NCBI GenBank assembly: GCA_900542155.1
Contig: UQMD01000012.1
Coordinates: forward strand, 4,353-68,352
Origin: an uncultured Collinsella sp.
GTDB lineage: Bacteria; Actinomycetota; Coriobacteriia; Coriobacteriales; Coriobacteriaceae
Direction: 5' to 3'
Length of the DNA stretch: 64,000 nucleotides
Both the position numbers and the translations under genes were made by a program. This document shows positions 56,049-63,746 of the stretch, piece after piece. Position 1 is the stretch's first letter. The number at the start of each line of letters is the position of its first letter. The notes under the pieces were generated by a model, which ran no database searches, was not told the DNA's origin, and was given only the letters and a program-made list of their open reading frames with translations.

Positions 56049-58409
56049 ATGGATGCCGCAGCCCGTACCGCCCATGATTCCACCCTCCAGCCTTTTTCTG
56101 AGATGGAGCACTATAAGCATGCCGATGAGCTGCCGCCCGAGATTATGGCGGACAGCTACGACAAGCTGGAGCGCCTGTGCCTCAAATATATGAATGAGGA
56201 TGACTTCTCCAAGGTGGAGCAGGCCTATTGCTTTGCTGCCGAGAAGCACTGCAACCAAAAGCGCCGCTCGGGCGAGATGTACATCAACCATCCCGTCGAG
56301 GTTGCCATCATTTTGGCCGATCTTAAGATGGACTGCGATGTGGTGTGCGCCGCGCTGCTGCACGATACCGTCGAGGATACCGAGACCTCGCTTACCGATG
56401 TTTCCGGCCTGTTTGGCGATACGGTGGCCGAGCTCGTCGACGGCGTGACCAAGCTCACCAACATCGAAGTCGACAGCATGGACGAGAAGCAGGCGCTTAC
56501 GCTGCGCAAGATGTTCCTTGCCATGTCCAAGGATATTCGCGTCATCATCGTCAAGCTCGCCGACCGCCTGCATAACATGCGCACGCTTGCCGCCCTGCGC
56601 GAGGACCGCCGCCTGTTTAAGGCGCGCGAGACCATGGACGTGTACGCGCCTCTGGCCGACCGCCTGGGCATGAGCTCTATCAAGTGGGAGCTCGAGGACC
56701 TGTCCTTCTTCTACCTTGAGCCCGACGCCTACCAGCGCATCGCGCGCATGGTGGCGGAGTCGCGCGAGGTTCGCGAGCGCTATCTGGCCGAGACCATCAA
56801 GACGCTCACCGACGAGCTCAACCGCATTGGCCTGGAGGGTTTCCAGATTAATGGCCGCTCCAAGCACTATTGGTCCATCTACCAAAAGATGAAGCGCAAG
56901 GGCAAGGAATTCTCCGAGATCTACGACCTAGTGGCACTGCGCGTCATCACGCATTCGGTGCGCGATTGCTACTCCACGCTCGGCGCGGTGCATACGCTGT
57001 GGCACCCCATGCCCGGGCGCTTTAAAGACTATATCGCCATGCCCAAGGTCAATAACTATCAGTCGCTCCATACGACGGTTATCGGCCCCACGGCCCGTCC
57101 GCTCGAGATTCAGATTCGAACCTACGAGATGCACGAGCAGGCCGAGTACGGCATCGCCGCCCACTGGCTGTACAAGAAGTCGGGCGGATCGTCTGCCTCC
57201 AAGACCAACGACGCCCAGCGTCTGGATGATCAGATTAACTGGCTCAAGCACTCACTCGACTGGGCGGCGTCTGACGAGATCACCGACGCCAAGGAATATC
57301 TGCATTCGCTGAAGGTTGACCTGTTCGATCAGGAGATTTTTGTCTTTACGCCCAAGGGCGAGGTCATGGCGCTTCGCGCCGGCTCTACGCCGCTCGACTT
57401 TGCCTACGCCGTCCATACCGAGGTCGGTAACCACTGCGTCGGTGCCAAGATCAACGGTGCGGTGGCGCCGCTCACGCACGAAATCAAGACGGGCGACCGT
57501 GTCGAGATTCTGACCAACAAGAGTTCCAAGCCGTCGCGCGATTGGCTCAAGATCGTCAAGACGCCTTCTGCCAAGTCAAAGATTCGCCGTTACTTCGCTG
57601 CCGCGACCAAAGACGATGACGCTGCAGCCGGCCGCGATATACTGGCCAAGGACCTGCGCAAGCGCGGCTATGGCATCTCTACGCCGCGTTCCACGCGTGC
57701 GCTCAATGCTGTGGCGGAGCAGTTTAACTACAAGCAGCTCGAGGACCTGTTCGCAGCCGTTGGGGCGGGCAAAGTCGCCCCACGTGCCGTGGGCAATAAG
57801 GTCGAGCAAATCTTGGACCCCAAGCCCGAGGAGCAGCTCACCAAGGCCGAGGCTATCGCCGAGGTCGTCAAGCAGCCCGCCCGCGGCTCCAACCGCAAGC
57901 CGCAAAAGCGTGGCAAGAGCGCAAGTAACGGCATTATCGTCAAGGGCGAGAGCAACAGCGGCCTGCTGGTCCGTCTGGCTCATTGCTGCAACCCCGTGAC
58001 GGGCGACGACATCGTCGGTTTCATCACGCGCGGTCGTGGCGTTTCGGTGCATCGCGCCAACTGCCCCAACGTCAAGGGTCTTATGGAGCATCCCGAGCGC
58101 ATGATCGAAGTGGAGTGGGACGGCGCTGCCGACACCCTCTTCCAGGTCGAGATCGTGGTCGAGTGCCTGGACCGCATGGGCCTGCTCAAGGATGTCACCA
58201 TTGCCATTGGCGATGCGGGCGGCAATATCCTTTCTGCCGCCACCTCGACCAACCGCGAGGGTATTGCAACCCTGCGCTTTATGGTCGAGATCTCGGACGC
58301 GAGTGGTCTGGATCCGCTGCTGGCCTCTATCAGCAGCGTCGACTCGGTCTACGACGCGCGCCGCCTGATGCCCGGCGAGGGTGGAGCCCAGCTTAAGCGC
58401 CGCGTTTAG
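56049..58409 (+). CDS. rel: Bifunctional (p)ppGpp synthetase/hydrolase, RelA/SpoT homologue
   Basis: 786 residues. The HD hydrolase domain is intact: HPVEVAIILADLK followed by ALLHDTVEDTE (residues about 101-111). The synthetase part has YSTLGAVHTLWHP, the RxKD motif in GRFKDYIAMPKVNNYQSLHT (typical of bifunctional Rel), EIQIRTYEMHEQAEYGIAAH. A TGS domain (IFVFTPKGEVMALRAGSTP, about 430-490) and a C-terminal ACT domain follow, as well as a CC-type region near CCNPVTGDDIVGFITRGRG. It sets the stringent response alarmone level. AAGGGGACC precedes ATG 56049, 15 bp after the recJ-helicase stop, so they form one operon. A hairpin terminates it. Confidence 0.95.
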   Translation: MDAAARTAHDSTLQPFSEMEHYKHADELPPEIMADSYDKLERLCLKYMNEDDFSKVEQAYCFAAEKHCNQKRRSGEMYINHPVEVAIILADLKMDCDVVCAALLHDTVEDTETSLTDVSGLFGDTVAELVDGVTKLTNIEVDSMDEKQALTLRKMFLAMSKDIRVIIVKLADRLHNMRTLAALREDRRLFKARETMDVYAPLADRLGMSSIKWELEDLSFFYLEPDAYQRIARMVAESREVRERYLAETIKTLTDELNRIGLEGFQINGRSKHYWSIYQKMKRKGKEFSEIYDLVALRVITHSVRDCYSTLGAVHTLWHPMPGRFKDYIAMPKVNNYQSLHTTVIGPTARPLEIQIRTYEMHEQAEYGIAAHWLYKKSGGSSASKTNDAQRLDDQINWLKHSLDWAASDEITDAKEYLHSLKVDLFDQEIFVFTPKGEVMALRAGSTPLDFAYAVHTEVGNHCVGAKINGAVAPLTHEIKTGDRVEILTNKSSKPSRDWLKIVKTPSAKSKIRRYFAAATKDDDAAAGRDILAKDLRKRGYGISTPRSTRALNAVAEQFNYKQLEDLFAAVGAGKVAPRAVGNKVEQILDPKPEEQLTKAEAIAEVVKQPARGSNRKPQKRGKSASNGIIVKGESNSGLLVRLAHCCNPVTGDDIVGFITRGRGVSVHRANCPNVKGLMEHPERMIEVEWDGAADTLFQVEIVVECLDRMGLLKDVTIAIGDAGGNILSAATSTNREGIATLRFMVEISDASGLDPLLASISSVDSVYDARRLMPGEGGAQLKRRV

Positions 58410-58446
58410 TCGCGACGAACGTGTCACATTATTGATATTCGCTACG

Positions 58447-58472
58447 CTCGAGGCATCGTTTGATGCCTCGAG
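58447..58472 (+). terminator. Terminator of the recJ-rel operon
   Basis: CTCGAGGCATC pairs perfectly with GATGCCTCGAG (11 bp, loop GTTT) and is followed by TTCTAT. Confidence 0.75.
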
Positions 58473-58493
58473 TTCTATAGAGAGGAGAGGGAC

Positions 58494-59177
58494 ATGAGTG
58501 CTGTGTCCTTGGATTTAACTCCCAAGGGATCGGTCGAGATTGAGACGCTCGTAAACGGTCCCATTCAGACCAATAGCTATGCTGTTATTTCGGACAATGA
58601 GTGCGTGATTATCGACCCCGCATGGGAAGGCGAGCGTTTGGTGGAGCATATTCGAGCCGAGCATCCCGGCGTACGCGCGCTTGGCGCCGTATGCACTCAT
58701 GGCCATGCCGATCATGTTGGTGGTGTTGTCGGCGTACGAACCACCGTTGGCGAGGGCTGTCAGTATGAGCTGTGTGCTAAGGATGTGGCGGTGCCGCATG
58801 CGAATATCGAGGAACAGCGAGCAATGTGGGGCATTGAGACGCCTGACCCCGGGGAGCCGACGCGCCTGCTCGCCGAGGGCGATGCTATCGAGGTGGGCGA
58901 TATCTGCCTGCAGGTGATCGAGACGCCAGGGCATACGCCGGGAGGGATCGTCTTGTTTGCTGCCACCGAGCAGGGGAACATTGCCTTTGTGGGCGACACC
59001 CTATTCCCGGGCAGCCACGGCCGCACCGATCTTGCCGGTGGCGACGAGGCGGCGATTCTGCGCTCGCTCTCCAAGCTCGCCCGGCTTCTCCCGCCCGATA
59101 CCGTTTGCCTAACCGGCCATGGCGATTCGACCACCATGGCGCGCGAACTCATGCAGAACCCGTTCATGCAGGTATAG
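58494..59177 (+). CDS. Metallo-beta-lactamase-fold hydrolase (glyoxalase II-like)
   Basis: 227 residues. The MBL signature THGHADHVGG (H-x-H-x-D-H, residues about 65-74), the third metal ligand in IETPGHTPGG and the bridging Asp in FVGDTLFPGSHGRTD are all present. These enzymes hydrolyse thioesters or other activated substrates with two zinc or iron ions. The compact size and a YAVISDNECVIIDPAW start fit the GloB-like hydroxyacylglutathione hydrolase group, where the true thiol substrate in a glutathione-poor actinomycete would differ. GAGAGGAGAG precedes the ATG. It follows rel after a terminator. Confidence 0.88.
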   Translation: MSAVSLDLTPKGSVEIETLVNGPIQTNSYAVISDNECVIIDPAWEGERLVEHIRAEHPGVRALGAVCTHGHADHVGGVVGVRTTVGEGCQYELCAKDVAVPHANIEEQRAMWGIETPDPGEPTRLLAEGDAIEVGDICLQVIETPGHTPGGIVLFAATEQGNIAFVGDTLFPGSHGRTDLAGGDEAAILRSLSKLARLLPPDTVCLTGHGDSTTMARELMQNPFMQV

Positions 59178-59230
59178 CTTGATAGTCGGCTTTTAAGGCA
59201 CGAGAAGCGTCCAAACGTCAAGCTATTTTT
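59175..59230 (+). terminator. Possible terminator of the MBL gene
   Basis: TAGCTTGA (59175-59182) and TCAAGCTA (59218-59225) are complementary, followed by TTTTT; the 35 nt loop makes the call weak. Confidence 0.35.
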
Positions 59231-59372
59231 CCCCAACGGGTCGATTCCGTAGGGCAAACGGTCAAAAAAAGTCTGTTTGGTCGATATTCGTGAACAAACG
59301 AACGTTTATGCCCGGGTGCGCCGTGGTAAAATCTCAGGCGTTATCGGAGCAACCTTACAGGAGGTTTCTTTT
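59183..59372 (+). promoter_or_regulatory. Promoter region of the aldolase gene
   Basis: TTTATG (59305-59310) and TAAAAT (59327-59332) are 16 bp apart, a reasonable promoter for fba, 40 bp before the start. A weak GTTTG/CAAAC dyad lies just upstream (about 59272-59299). Confidence 0.4.
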
Positions 59373-60239
59373 ATGCTCGTCAACGCAGCAGACATGCTCA
59401 AGAAGGCCGAGGCCGGCAAGTACGCTCTCGGTGCCTTCAACACCAACAACCTCGAGTGGACCCTGGCTATTCTCCAGGCCGCCGAGGAGGCCAAGTCTCC
59501 GCTGATCCTTCAGTGCACCGCTGGTGCCGCTAAGTGGATGGGCGGTTTCAAGGTCTGCGCCGACATGGTCAAGGCTGCCGTCGAGGCCACGGGCGTTACC
59601 GTTCCCGTCGCCCTTCACCTCGATCACGGTTCTTACGAGGACTGCTTCAAGTGCATCGAGGCCGGCTTCACGTCCATCATGTATGACGGCTCTCACGAGG
59701 AGACCTTCCAGCTTAACCTCGACCGCACCAAGGAGCTCGTTGAGCTTGCCCACTCCAAGGGCATGTCCATCGAGGCCGAGGTCGGCGGCATTGGCGGCAC
59801 CGAGGACGGCGTGACCTCCAACGGCGAGCTCGCTGACCCCGCTGAGTGCAAGCAGATTGCTGACCTGGGCGTCGACTTCCTCGCCTGCGGCATCGGCAAC
59901 ATCCACGGCGTGTATCCCGCCGACTGGGCTGGCCTTTCCTTCGAGCGTCTGGGCGAGATCAAGGCTCAGACCGGTGACCTGCCCCTCGTCCTGCACGGTG
60001 GTACCGGCATCCCCGAGGATCAGATCAAGAAGGCCATCTCCCTGGGCATCTCCAAGATCAACGTCAACACCGACCTGCAGCTCGTCTTCGCCAAGGGCGT
60101 CCGCGAGTACATCGAGGCTGGCAAGGATCAGCAGGGCAAGGGCTTCGACCCCCGCAAGCTCCTCAAGCCTGGTCGCGACAACATCGTTGCCCGCACCAAG
60201 GAGCTCATGGAGGAGTTTGGCTCCGTCAACAAGGCGTAA
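59373..60239 (+). CDS. fba: Class II fructose-bisphosphate aldolase
   Basis: 288 residues from ATG 59373, with ACAGGAGG upstream; an in-frame extension to 59277 crosses the promoter. The class II features are visible: AFNTNNLEWTLAIL near the N-terminus, the zinc-binding LHLDHGSYEDC, FTSIMYDGSHE, SIEAEVGGIGGTEDG, GNIHGVYP and VLHGGTGIPEDQI and NVNTDLQ. It splits fructose 1,6-bisphosphate into DHAP and glyceraldehyde 3-phosphate in glycolysis. Codon use looks highly biased (many GGC/GCC and C-ending codons), consistent with high expression. Confidence 0.95.
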   Translation: MLVNAADMLKKAEAGKYALGAFNTNNLEWTLAILQAAEEAKSPLILQCTAGAAKWMGGFKVCADMVKAAVEATGVTVPVALHLDHGSYEDCFKCIEAGFTSIMYDGSHEETFQLNLDRTKELVELAHSKGMSIEAEVGGIGGTEDGVTSNGELADPAECKQIADLGVDFLACGIGNIHGVYPADWAGLSFERLGEIKAQTGDLPLVLHGGTGIPEDQIKKAISLGISKINVNTDLQLVFAKGVREYIEAGKDQQGKGFDPRKLLKPGRDNIVARTKELMEEFGSVNKA

Positions 60240-60261
60240 GTAGCGGTTTAACTTTCCCGCC

Positions 60262-60355
60262 GGAGGCCCCGTTTCCCCTACGCTGGTTCCCTCGCACTCA
60301 CCTGGCTTCGCCAGAAGTCGCGCGACGGAATCAGCTCCGGGGAAACGGGGCCTCC
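60262..60355. repeat. 94 bp palindromic element after fba
   Basis: GGAGGCCCCGTTTCCCC (60262-60278) is the exact reverse complement of 60339-60355 (17 bp). Inside are a smaller hairpin (CTGGCTTCGCCAG) and a partial stem (TGGTTCC...GGAATCA). It may double as an fba terminator since TTCGTT follows, but its elaborate inner structure points to a dispersed repeat. Confidence 0.6.
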
Positions 60356-60497
60356 TTCGTTAACTCGCTGCAGGGTTACTGGGCTGAATTTATTTATTGA
60401 CTACCGTTCAGCGCTGTTGATGGCTCCTTTATTGGGGCTTTCTTTTTTATCTCGCTACAATGTGCTTCAAGCGTTCTAATGACTTGGAGTTTGGTAT

Positions 60498-61931
60498 ATG
60501 GCTGTTATTAATGTACTGCCTTCGGATGGGAAGGTTATTGACGAGGGTCCTGTTGGCTGCTCTGTTGATGTTTGCTGTGATGACTTTCGTCATCTCGATG
60601 TTGGACTGCCGTCCGAGATTCTTCGTCTTAAGGATGCCGGGTATTTGACGCAGGCTGTTGCTGCCTGCGATCGCCTTTTGGAGCAGAACCCTGAGCCTTC
60701 GCTGGCTGCTTGTGTTCGTGCAGAGCGGTATCGCATGCTCGAGACGCCGCTTCATTTTTCGGTGTCGCGTGATCGGGCCATTGCGATGATTCGCGAGGAG
60801 TGGCCAGAGTTTACCGAAGAGCAGTTTGATGACCTGATTAATCGTAAGCGTATTGACTGGCGCTTTATCGATGGCGAGCTGTTTGTTCTCGACAACTTCC
60901 TCGATTCGCTTCGCGTGTACCCCAAGGAGGTTCCGGGCCTGCGTCCCGATTCTACGGACGGCATAGCGCTGCGTAACCAGATGCTCAGGGAGATGGAATC
61001 GCAGAATGGGCTGTCTCGCGTCATCACCCTAAAGGCATCCGTGTCTGTCCCCGGAGCTCTTGAGGGGGAGGCCGTTCGCGCGTGGCTGCCCGTTGCCTCC
61101 GCCTGTCGTCAACAGTCTCATATCGAGGTTCTCGATATGACGTCGGAGGGTACCGTTGCCCCTGAAAACGTTTCGGCTCGTACTGCCTCTTGGACATCTT
61201 CGACTGAACATTCATTCTCGGTGACCTATCGCTATCACATCGATGCCGCCTATTGCGATATCTATGGTGGCGCGCTCCCATCGCATGCGTGCATGGACAC
61301 GCCGCTGCCCGAGGACACTTCCGAGGACCGTCCGCACATTGTGTTTACGCCGTACCTGCGACAGTTGACGGAGCGTGTTATTGACGGGCTCGATGATCCG
61401 CTCGATCGCGCTCGTGCTATCTATGATTACCTGACACAGCATGTCGACTATCGCTATCAGCCACCGTACCTGCTTTTGGGGTCTATTGCCGACGACTGTG
61501 CACACTCGCTCCGCGGCGATTGCGGCGTTATGGCGCTCACGTTTATCACCATGTGTCGCATTGCGGGCGTTCCTGCCCGTTGGCAGAGCGGCCTGTATGT
61601 TGCGCCCGATTCGGTGGGGCCGCACGATTGGGCTGAGTTCTATACGCCACAGACCGGTTGGCTTAACGCCGATGTTTCGTTTGGTTCCTCTGCGCGCAGA
61701 ATGGGGGAGGAGTGGCGCCGTCGTCACTACTTCGGCAATCTCGACCCGTGGCGCATGGTGGCAAATTGTCGGTTCCAGGCAGGGTTTGAACCCGTCTTCG
61801 AGGGTATGCGCGAGGACCCCTACGATAACCAGATGGGCGAGGCCTCAATCGACGGCCGCGGATGTCGCCAGCGCGAGATGCTCCGCACGGTCGAACTCGT
61901 CGAAATGCTTGAAGTTCCATTTTCGGACTAA
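60498..61931 (+). CDS. Transglutaminase-like domain protein
   Basis: 477 residues, ATG 60498 with TTGGAG upstream. The C-terminal half is a transglutaminase-like (papain-fold) domain: catalytic Cys in RGDCGVMALTF, His in GPHDWAEFYTP and Asp in WLNADVSFGS. It is preceded by RARAIYDYLTQHVDYRY, the standard lead-in. The N-terminal half (1-200) has acidic, helical repeats (YLTQAVAACDRLLEQNPEPS) resembling TPR-like segments. No signal peptide is visible. Many members are proteases or peptide ligases. Substrate unknown. The tRNA-Leu gene follows after 39 bp. Confidence 0.82.
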   Translation: MAVINVLPSDGKVIDEGPVGCSVDVCCDDFRHLDVGLPSEILRLKDAGYLTQAVAACDRLLEQNPEPSLAACVRAERYRMLETPLHFSVSRDRAIAMIREEWPEFTEEQFDDLINRKRIDWRFIDGELFVLDNFLDSLRVYPKEVPGLRPDSTDGIALRNQMLREMESQNGLSRVITLKASVSVPGALEGEAVRAWLPVASACRQQSHIEVLDMTSEGTVAPENVSARTASWTSSTEHSFSVTYRYHIDAAYCDIYGGALPSHACMDTPLPEDTSEDRPHIVFTPYLRQLTERVIDGLDDPLDRARAIYDYLTQHVDYRYQPPYLLLGSIADDCAHSLRGDCGVMALTFITMCRIAGVPARWQSGLYVAPDSVGPHDWAEFYTPQTGWLNADVSFGSSARRMGEEWRRRHYFGNLDPWRMVANCRFQAGFEPVFEGMREDPYDNQMGEASIDGRGCRQREMLRTVELVEMLEVPFSD

Positions 61932-61970
61932 TCAACAGAAAGCTGTGATAAACTAACTCACGCATTACGT

Positions 61971-62057
61971 GCCCGAGTGGCGGAATTGGCAGACGCAGTG
62001 GACTCAAAATCCACCGTTGGCAACAACGTGCGAGTTCGAGTCTCGCCTCGGGCACCA
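61971..62057 (+). tRNA. tRNA-Leu, anticodon CAA
   Basis: A complete class II tRNA of 87 nt. The acceptor stem pairs GCCCGAG (61971-61977) with CTCGGGC (62047-62053), followed by discriminator A and encoded CCA (62055-62057). The anticodon stem GTGGA/TCCAC carries the loop CTCAAAA, giving anticodon CAA at 62005-62007 (reads UUG). The long variable arm (CGTTGGCAACAACG) and the T loop TTCGAGTC confirm tRNA-Leu. A strong terminator follows at 62077. The last 19 bases of the gene (62035 onward), with the trailer and terminator, are repeated at 62219-62286. Confidence 0.95.
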
Positions 62058-62076
62058 TACATGCAAGTGAGCGTCC

Positions 62077-62099
62077 AAGGGGGTCAAGGCCCCCTTTTT
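62077..62099 (+). terminator. Terminator of tRNA-Leu
   Basis: GGGGG/CCCCC stem within AAGGGGGTCAAGGCCCCCTT (loop TCAAGG) followed by TTTTT. A second near-identical copy lies at 62260-62282. Confidence 0.85.
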
Positions 62100-62218
62100 C
62101 GTGCCGAACTCGCGTGAGCGCGCGGAGCGTTAAGCAAACAGGCCTGTGGCCTGTTTGTAGCGGAGCGTGGCGAGGGCGCCGTGCGCCCGAAGCCCGGGGC
62201 TTCGCGAAGCGAAGGCCC

Positions 62219-62286
62219 TTCGAGTCTCGCCTCTGGCACCATACATGCACCTGCGCTTCAAGGGGGTCAAGGCCCCCTTTTTCGTG
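62219..62286 (+). pseudogene. Duplicated 3' end of tRNA-Leu with its trailer and terminator
   Basis: From 62219 the sequence TTCGAGTCTCGCCTC, then TGGCACCATACATGCA repeats 62035-62065 with one mismatch (G to T in the acceptor stem at 62234), followed by the same AAGGGGGTCAAGGCCCCCTT and TTTTTCGTG at 62260. No 5' tRNA half precedes it: upstream is palindromic DNA. It cannot form a tRNA. It is the remnant of a duplication, or an attachment-site-like footprint left by an integrated element. Confidence 0.8.
62260..62282 (+). terminator. Second copy of the tRNA-Leu terminator
   Basis: Identical stem-loop and T-run to the terminator at 62077-62099, part of the duplicated unit. Confidence 0.8.
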
Positions 62287-62503
62287 TACGTAATGTGATA
62301 ACGCGCGGTGCGTGTTATTATTCGCAAGGCGTTGTTCCCGCAATGCCCTAAAGAGGAACCCGAGGGTTCCCACCTTTTGGCGCCAATGAGCAGCTGACTG
62401 GTCATACAACTTAGATTCCCTTCCTCAAATCGAGGATGTCTATGTGTACGACCTGGTTGCAAAGAAGCGCCGGGTTATTTTTTTACGAATGGAGGTAGGG
62501 AAA
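62287..62503 (+). promoter_or_regulatory. Leader of the infC operon
   Basis: No gene is present. A hairpin GGAACC/GGTTCC with loop CGAG (62355-62370) and a TTATTATT element near 62316-62322 are visible. A structured leader is expected here because infC-rpmI-rplT operons are often controlled by IF-3 or L20 feedback; I cannot show which mechanism applies. The SD GGAGG (62491-62495) lies at the end. Confidence 0.4.
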
Positions 62504-63058
62504 ATAGCTAAGTCTGATGACACCCGCATCAACGACGAGATCACTGCATCTTCGTGCCGTTTGATTGGCGTCGATGGCTCTCAGCTCGGCCTGTTCGCCA
62601 TCCGCGATGCCCAGCGCGTCGCTGACGATCAGGGTCTCGACCTGGTCGAGATCGCTCCCAACGCGGAGCCGCCGGTCTGCAAGGTCATGGACTACGGTAA
62701 GTTCAAGTACCAGCAGGCCATGAAGGCCAAGGCCGCTCGTAAGAACCAGTCCAAGGTCGAGGTCAAGGAAATGAAGTTCCGACCCAAGATCGACGTTGGC
62801 GACTACGAGACCAAGAAGGGCCACGTTCTGCGTTTCCTCAAGAAGGGCGCACGCGTTAAGATCACCATCATGTTCCGCGGCCGTGAGATGGCTCACCCGG
62901 AGCAGGGTCTTAACGTTCTCGAGCGTCTCGCCGAGGATCTCAAGCCTTACGCTACGGTCGAGTCCAAGCCTAAGATGGAAGGCCGTAACATGCTTATGCT
63001 GCTCGCCCCGATTAAGGGCGCCTTCGATGAGGATAAAGCGGCAAGCGATACCAAGTAA
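62504..63058 (+). CDS. infC: Translation initiation factor IF-3, probable AUA start
   Basis: From the proposed start the protein has 184 residues with the full IF-3 pattern: RINDEITASSCRLIG, QGLDLVEIAPNAEPPVCKV, MDYGKFKYQ, EMKFRPKIDVGDYETK, FLKKGARVKITIMFRGREMAH and MLMLLAPIKG. IF-3 dissociates ribosomes and checks start codons. The best SD (GGAGG 62491-62495) is 8 nt before an in-frame ATA at 62504; an ATG at 62489 overlaps that SD and has none of its own. infC often uses rare AUU/AUC/AUA starts, which IF-3 itself discriminates against, giving autoregulation. rpmI and rplT follow in the standard operon. Confidence 0.9.
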   Translation: MAKSDDTRINDEITASSCRLIGVDGSQLGLFAIRDAQRVADDQGLDLVEIAPNAEPPVCKVMDYGKFKYQQAMKAKAARKNQSKVEVKEMKFRPKIDVGDYETKKGHVLRFLKKGARVKITIMFRGREMAHPEQGLNVLERLAEDLKPYATVESKPKMEGRNMLMLLAPIKGAFDEDKAASDTK

Positions 63059-63090
63059 CTAGTGTTCTGTAACCGATTAAGGAGTATTTC

Positions 63091-63282
63091 ATGCCTAAGA
63101 TGAAGTCCCACAGCGGCACCAAGAAGCGTTTCCGCAAGACTGGTACCGGCAAGCTTATGCGCGCCAAGGCTTTCAAGAGCCACATCCTGAGCAAGAAGTC
63201 CACCAAGCGTAAGCGTGGCTTCCGTCAGGAGACCGAGATCGCCGCTGCCGACCGCAAGGTCATCAAGTCGCGTCTCGCCTAA
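63091..63282 (+). CDS. rpmI: Ribosomal protein bL35
   Basis: 63 residues, MPKMKSHSGTKKRFRKTGTGK followed by a lysine/arginine-rich tail; the MPKMKSHSGxKKRFKxTGxGK signature is diagnostic. bL35 is a small, very basic protein of the large ribosomal subunit. AAGGAG precedes the ATG (63091). It stands 32 bp after infC and 46 bp before rplT, the usual infC-rpmI-rplT order. Confidence 0.97.
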   Translation: MPKMKSHSGTKKRFRKTGTGKLMRAKAFKSHILSKKSTKRKRGFRQETEIAAADRKVIKSRLA

Positions 63283-63328
63283 GTTCGCGTTCCCGTTTTT
63301 CGTTTTACCGTCTAGGAGTTGATAGAAC

Positions 63329-63688
63329 ATGGCACGTATTAAGCGCGCTGTTGCCGCCAAGAAGAAGCGCCGTACCGTTATGCACCGTGCGAAGGGTTAC
63401 TACGGTGCCGCTTCGCGTACTTATAAGCATGCTAAAGAGCAGGTCCAGCACTCCCTGCAGTATCAGTATCGTGATCGCCGCAACAAGAAGCGCGAGATTC
63501 GTTCTCTCTGGATCACCCGTATCAACGCTGCTGCTCGCCTGAACGACATCTCTTACTCTCAGTTCATGCACGGCCTGAAGGTTGCCGGCATCGAGCTCGA
63601 CCGTAAGGTCCTGGCTCAGATGGCTTACGAGGACATCGAGTCCTTCAACGAGCTGGCTGCTATTGCCAAGAAGGCTCTCGAGGCCTAA
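63329..63688 (+). CDS. rplT: Ribosomal protein bL20
   Basis: 119 residues, MARIKRAVAAKKKRRTVMHR with the L20 blocks AKGYYGAASRTYKHAKEQVQ, YRDRRNKKREIRSLWITRIN and LAQMAYEDIESFNELAAIAK. bL20 assembles the large subunit early and in several bacteria represses its own operon through the leader. AGGAGTTG precedes ATG 63329. Terminated by a strong hairpin at 63710. Confidence 0.97.
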   Translation: MARIKRAVAAKKKRRTVMHRAKGYYGAASRTYKHAKEQVQHSLQYQYRDRRNKKREIRSLWITRINAAARLNDISYSQFMHGLKVAGIELDRKVLAQMAYEDIESFNELAAIAKKALEA

Positions 63689-63709
63689 TTGATTCTCTTG
63701 AATCGCTAG

Positions 63710-63746
63710 GGGAGTGTCGCGCAGTGCGTGACACTCCCTCTTTTTT
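63710..63746 (+). terminator. Terminator of the infC operon
   Basis: GGGAGTGTC (63710-63718) and GACACTCCC (63730-63738) form a 9 bp stem, followed by TC and TTTTTT at 63741-63746. Confidence 0.92.
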
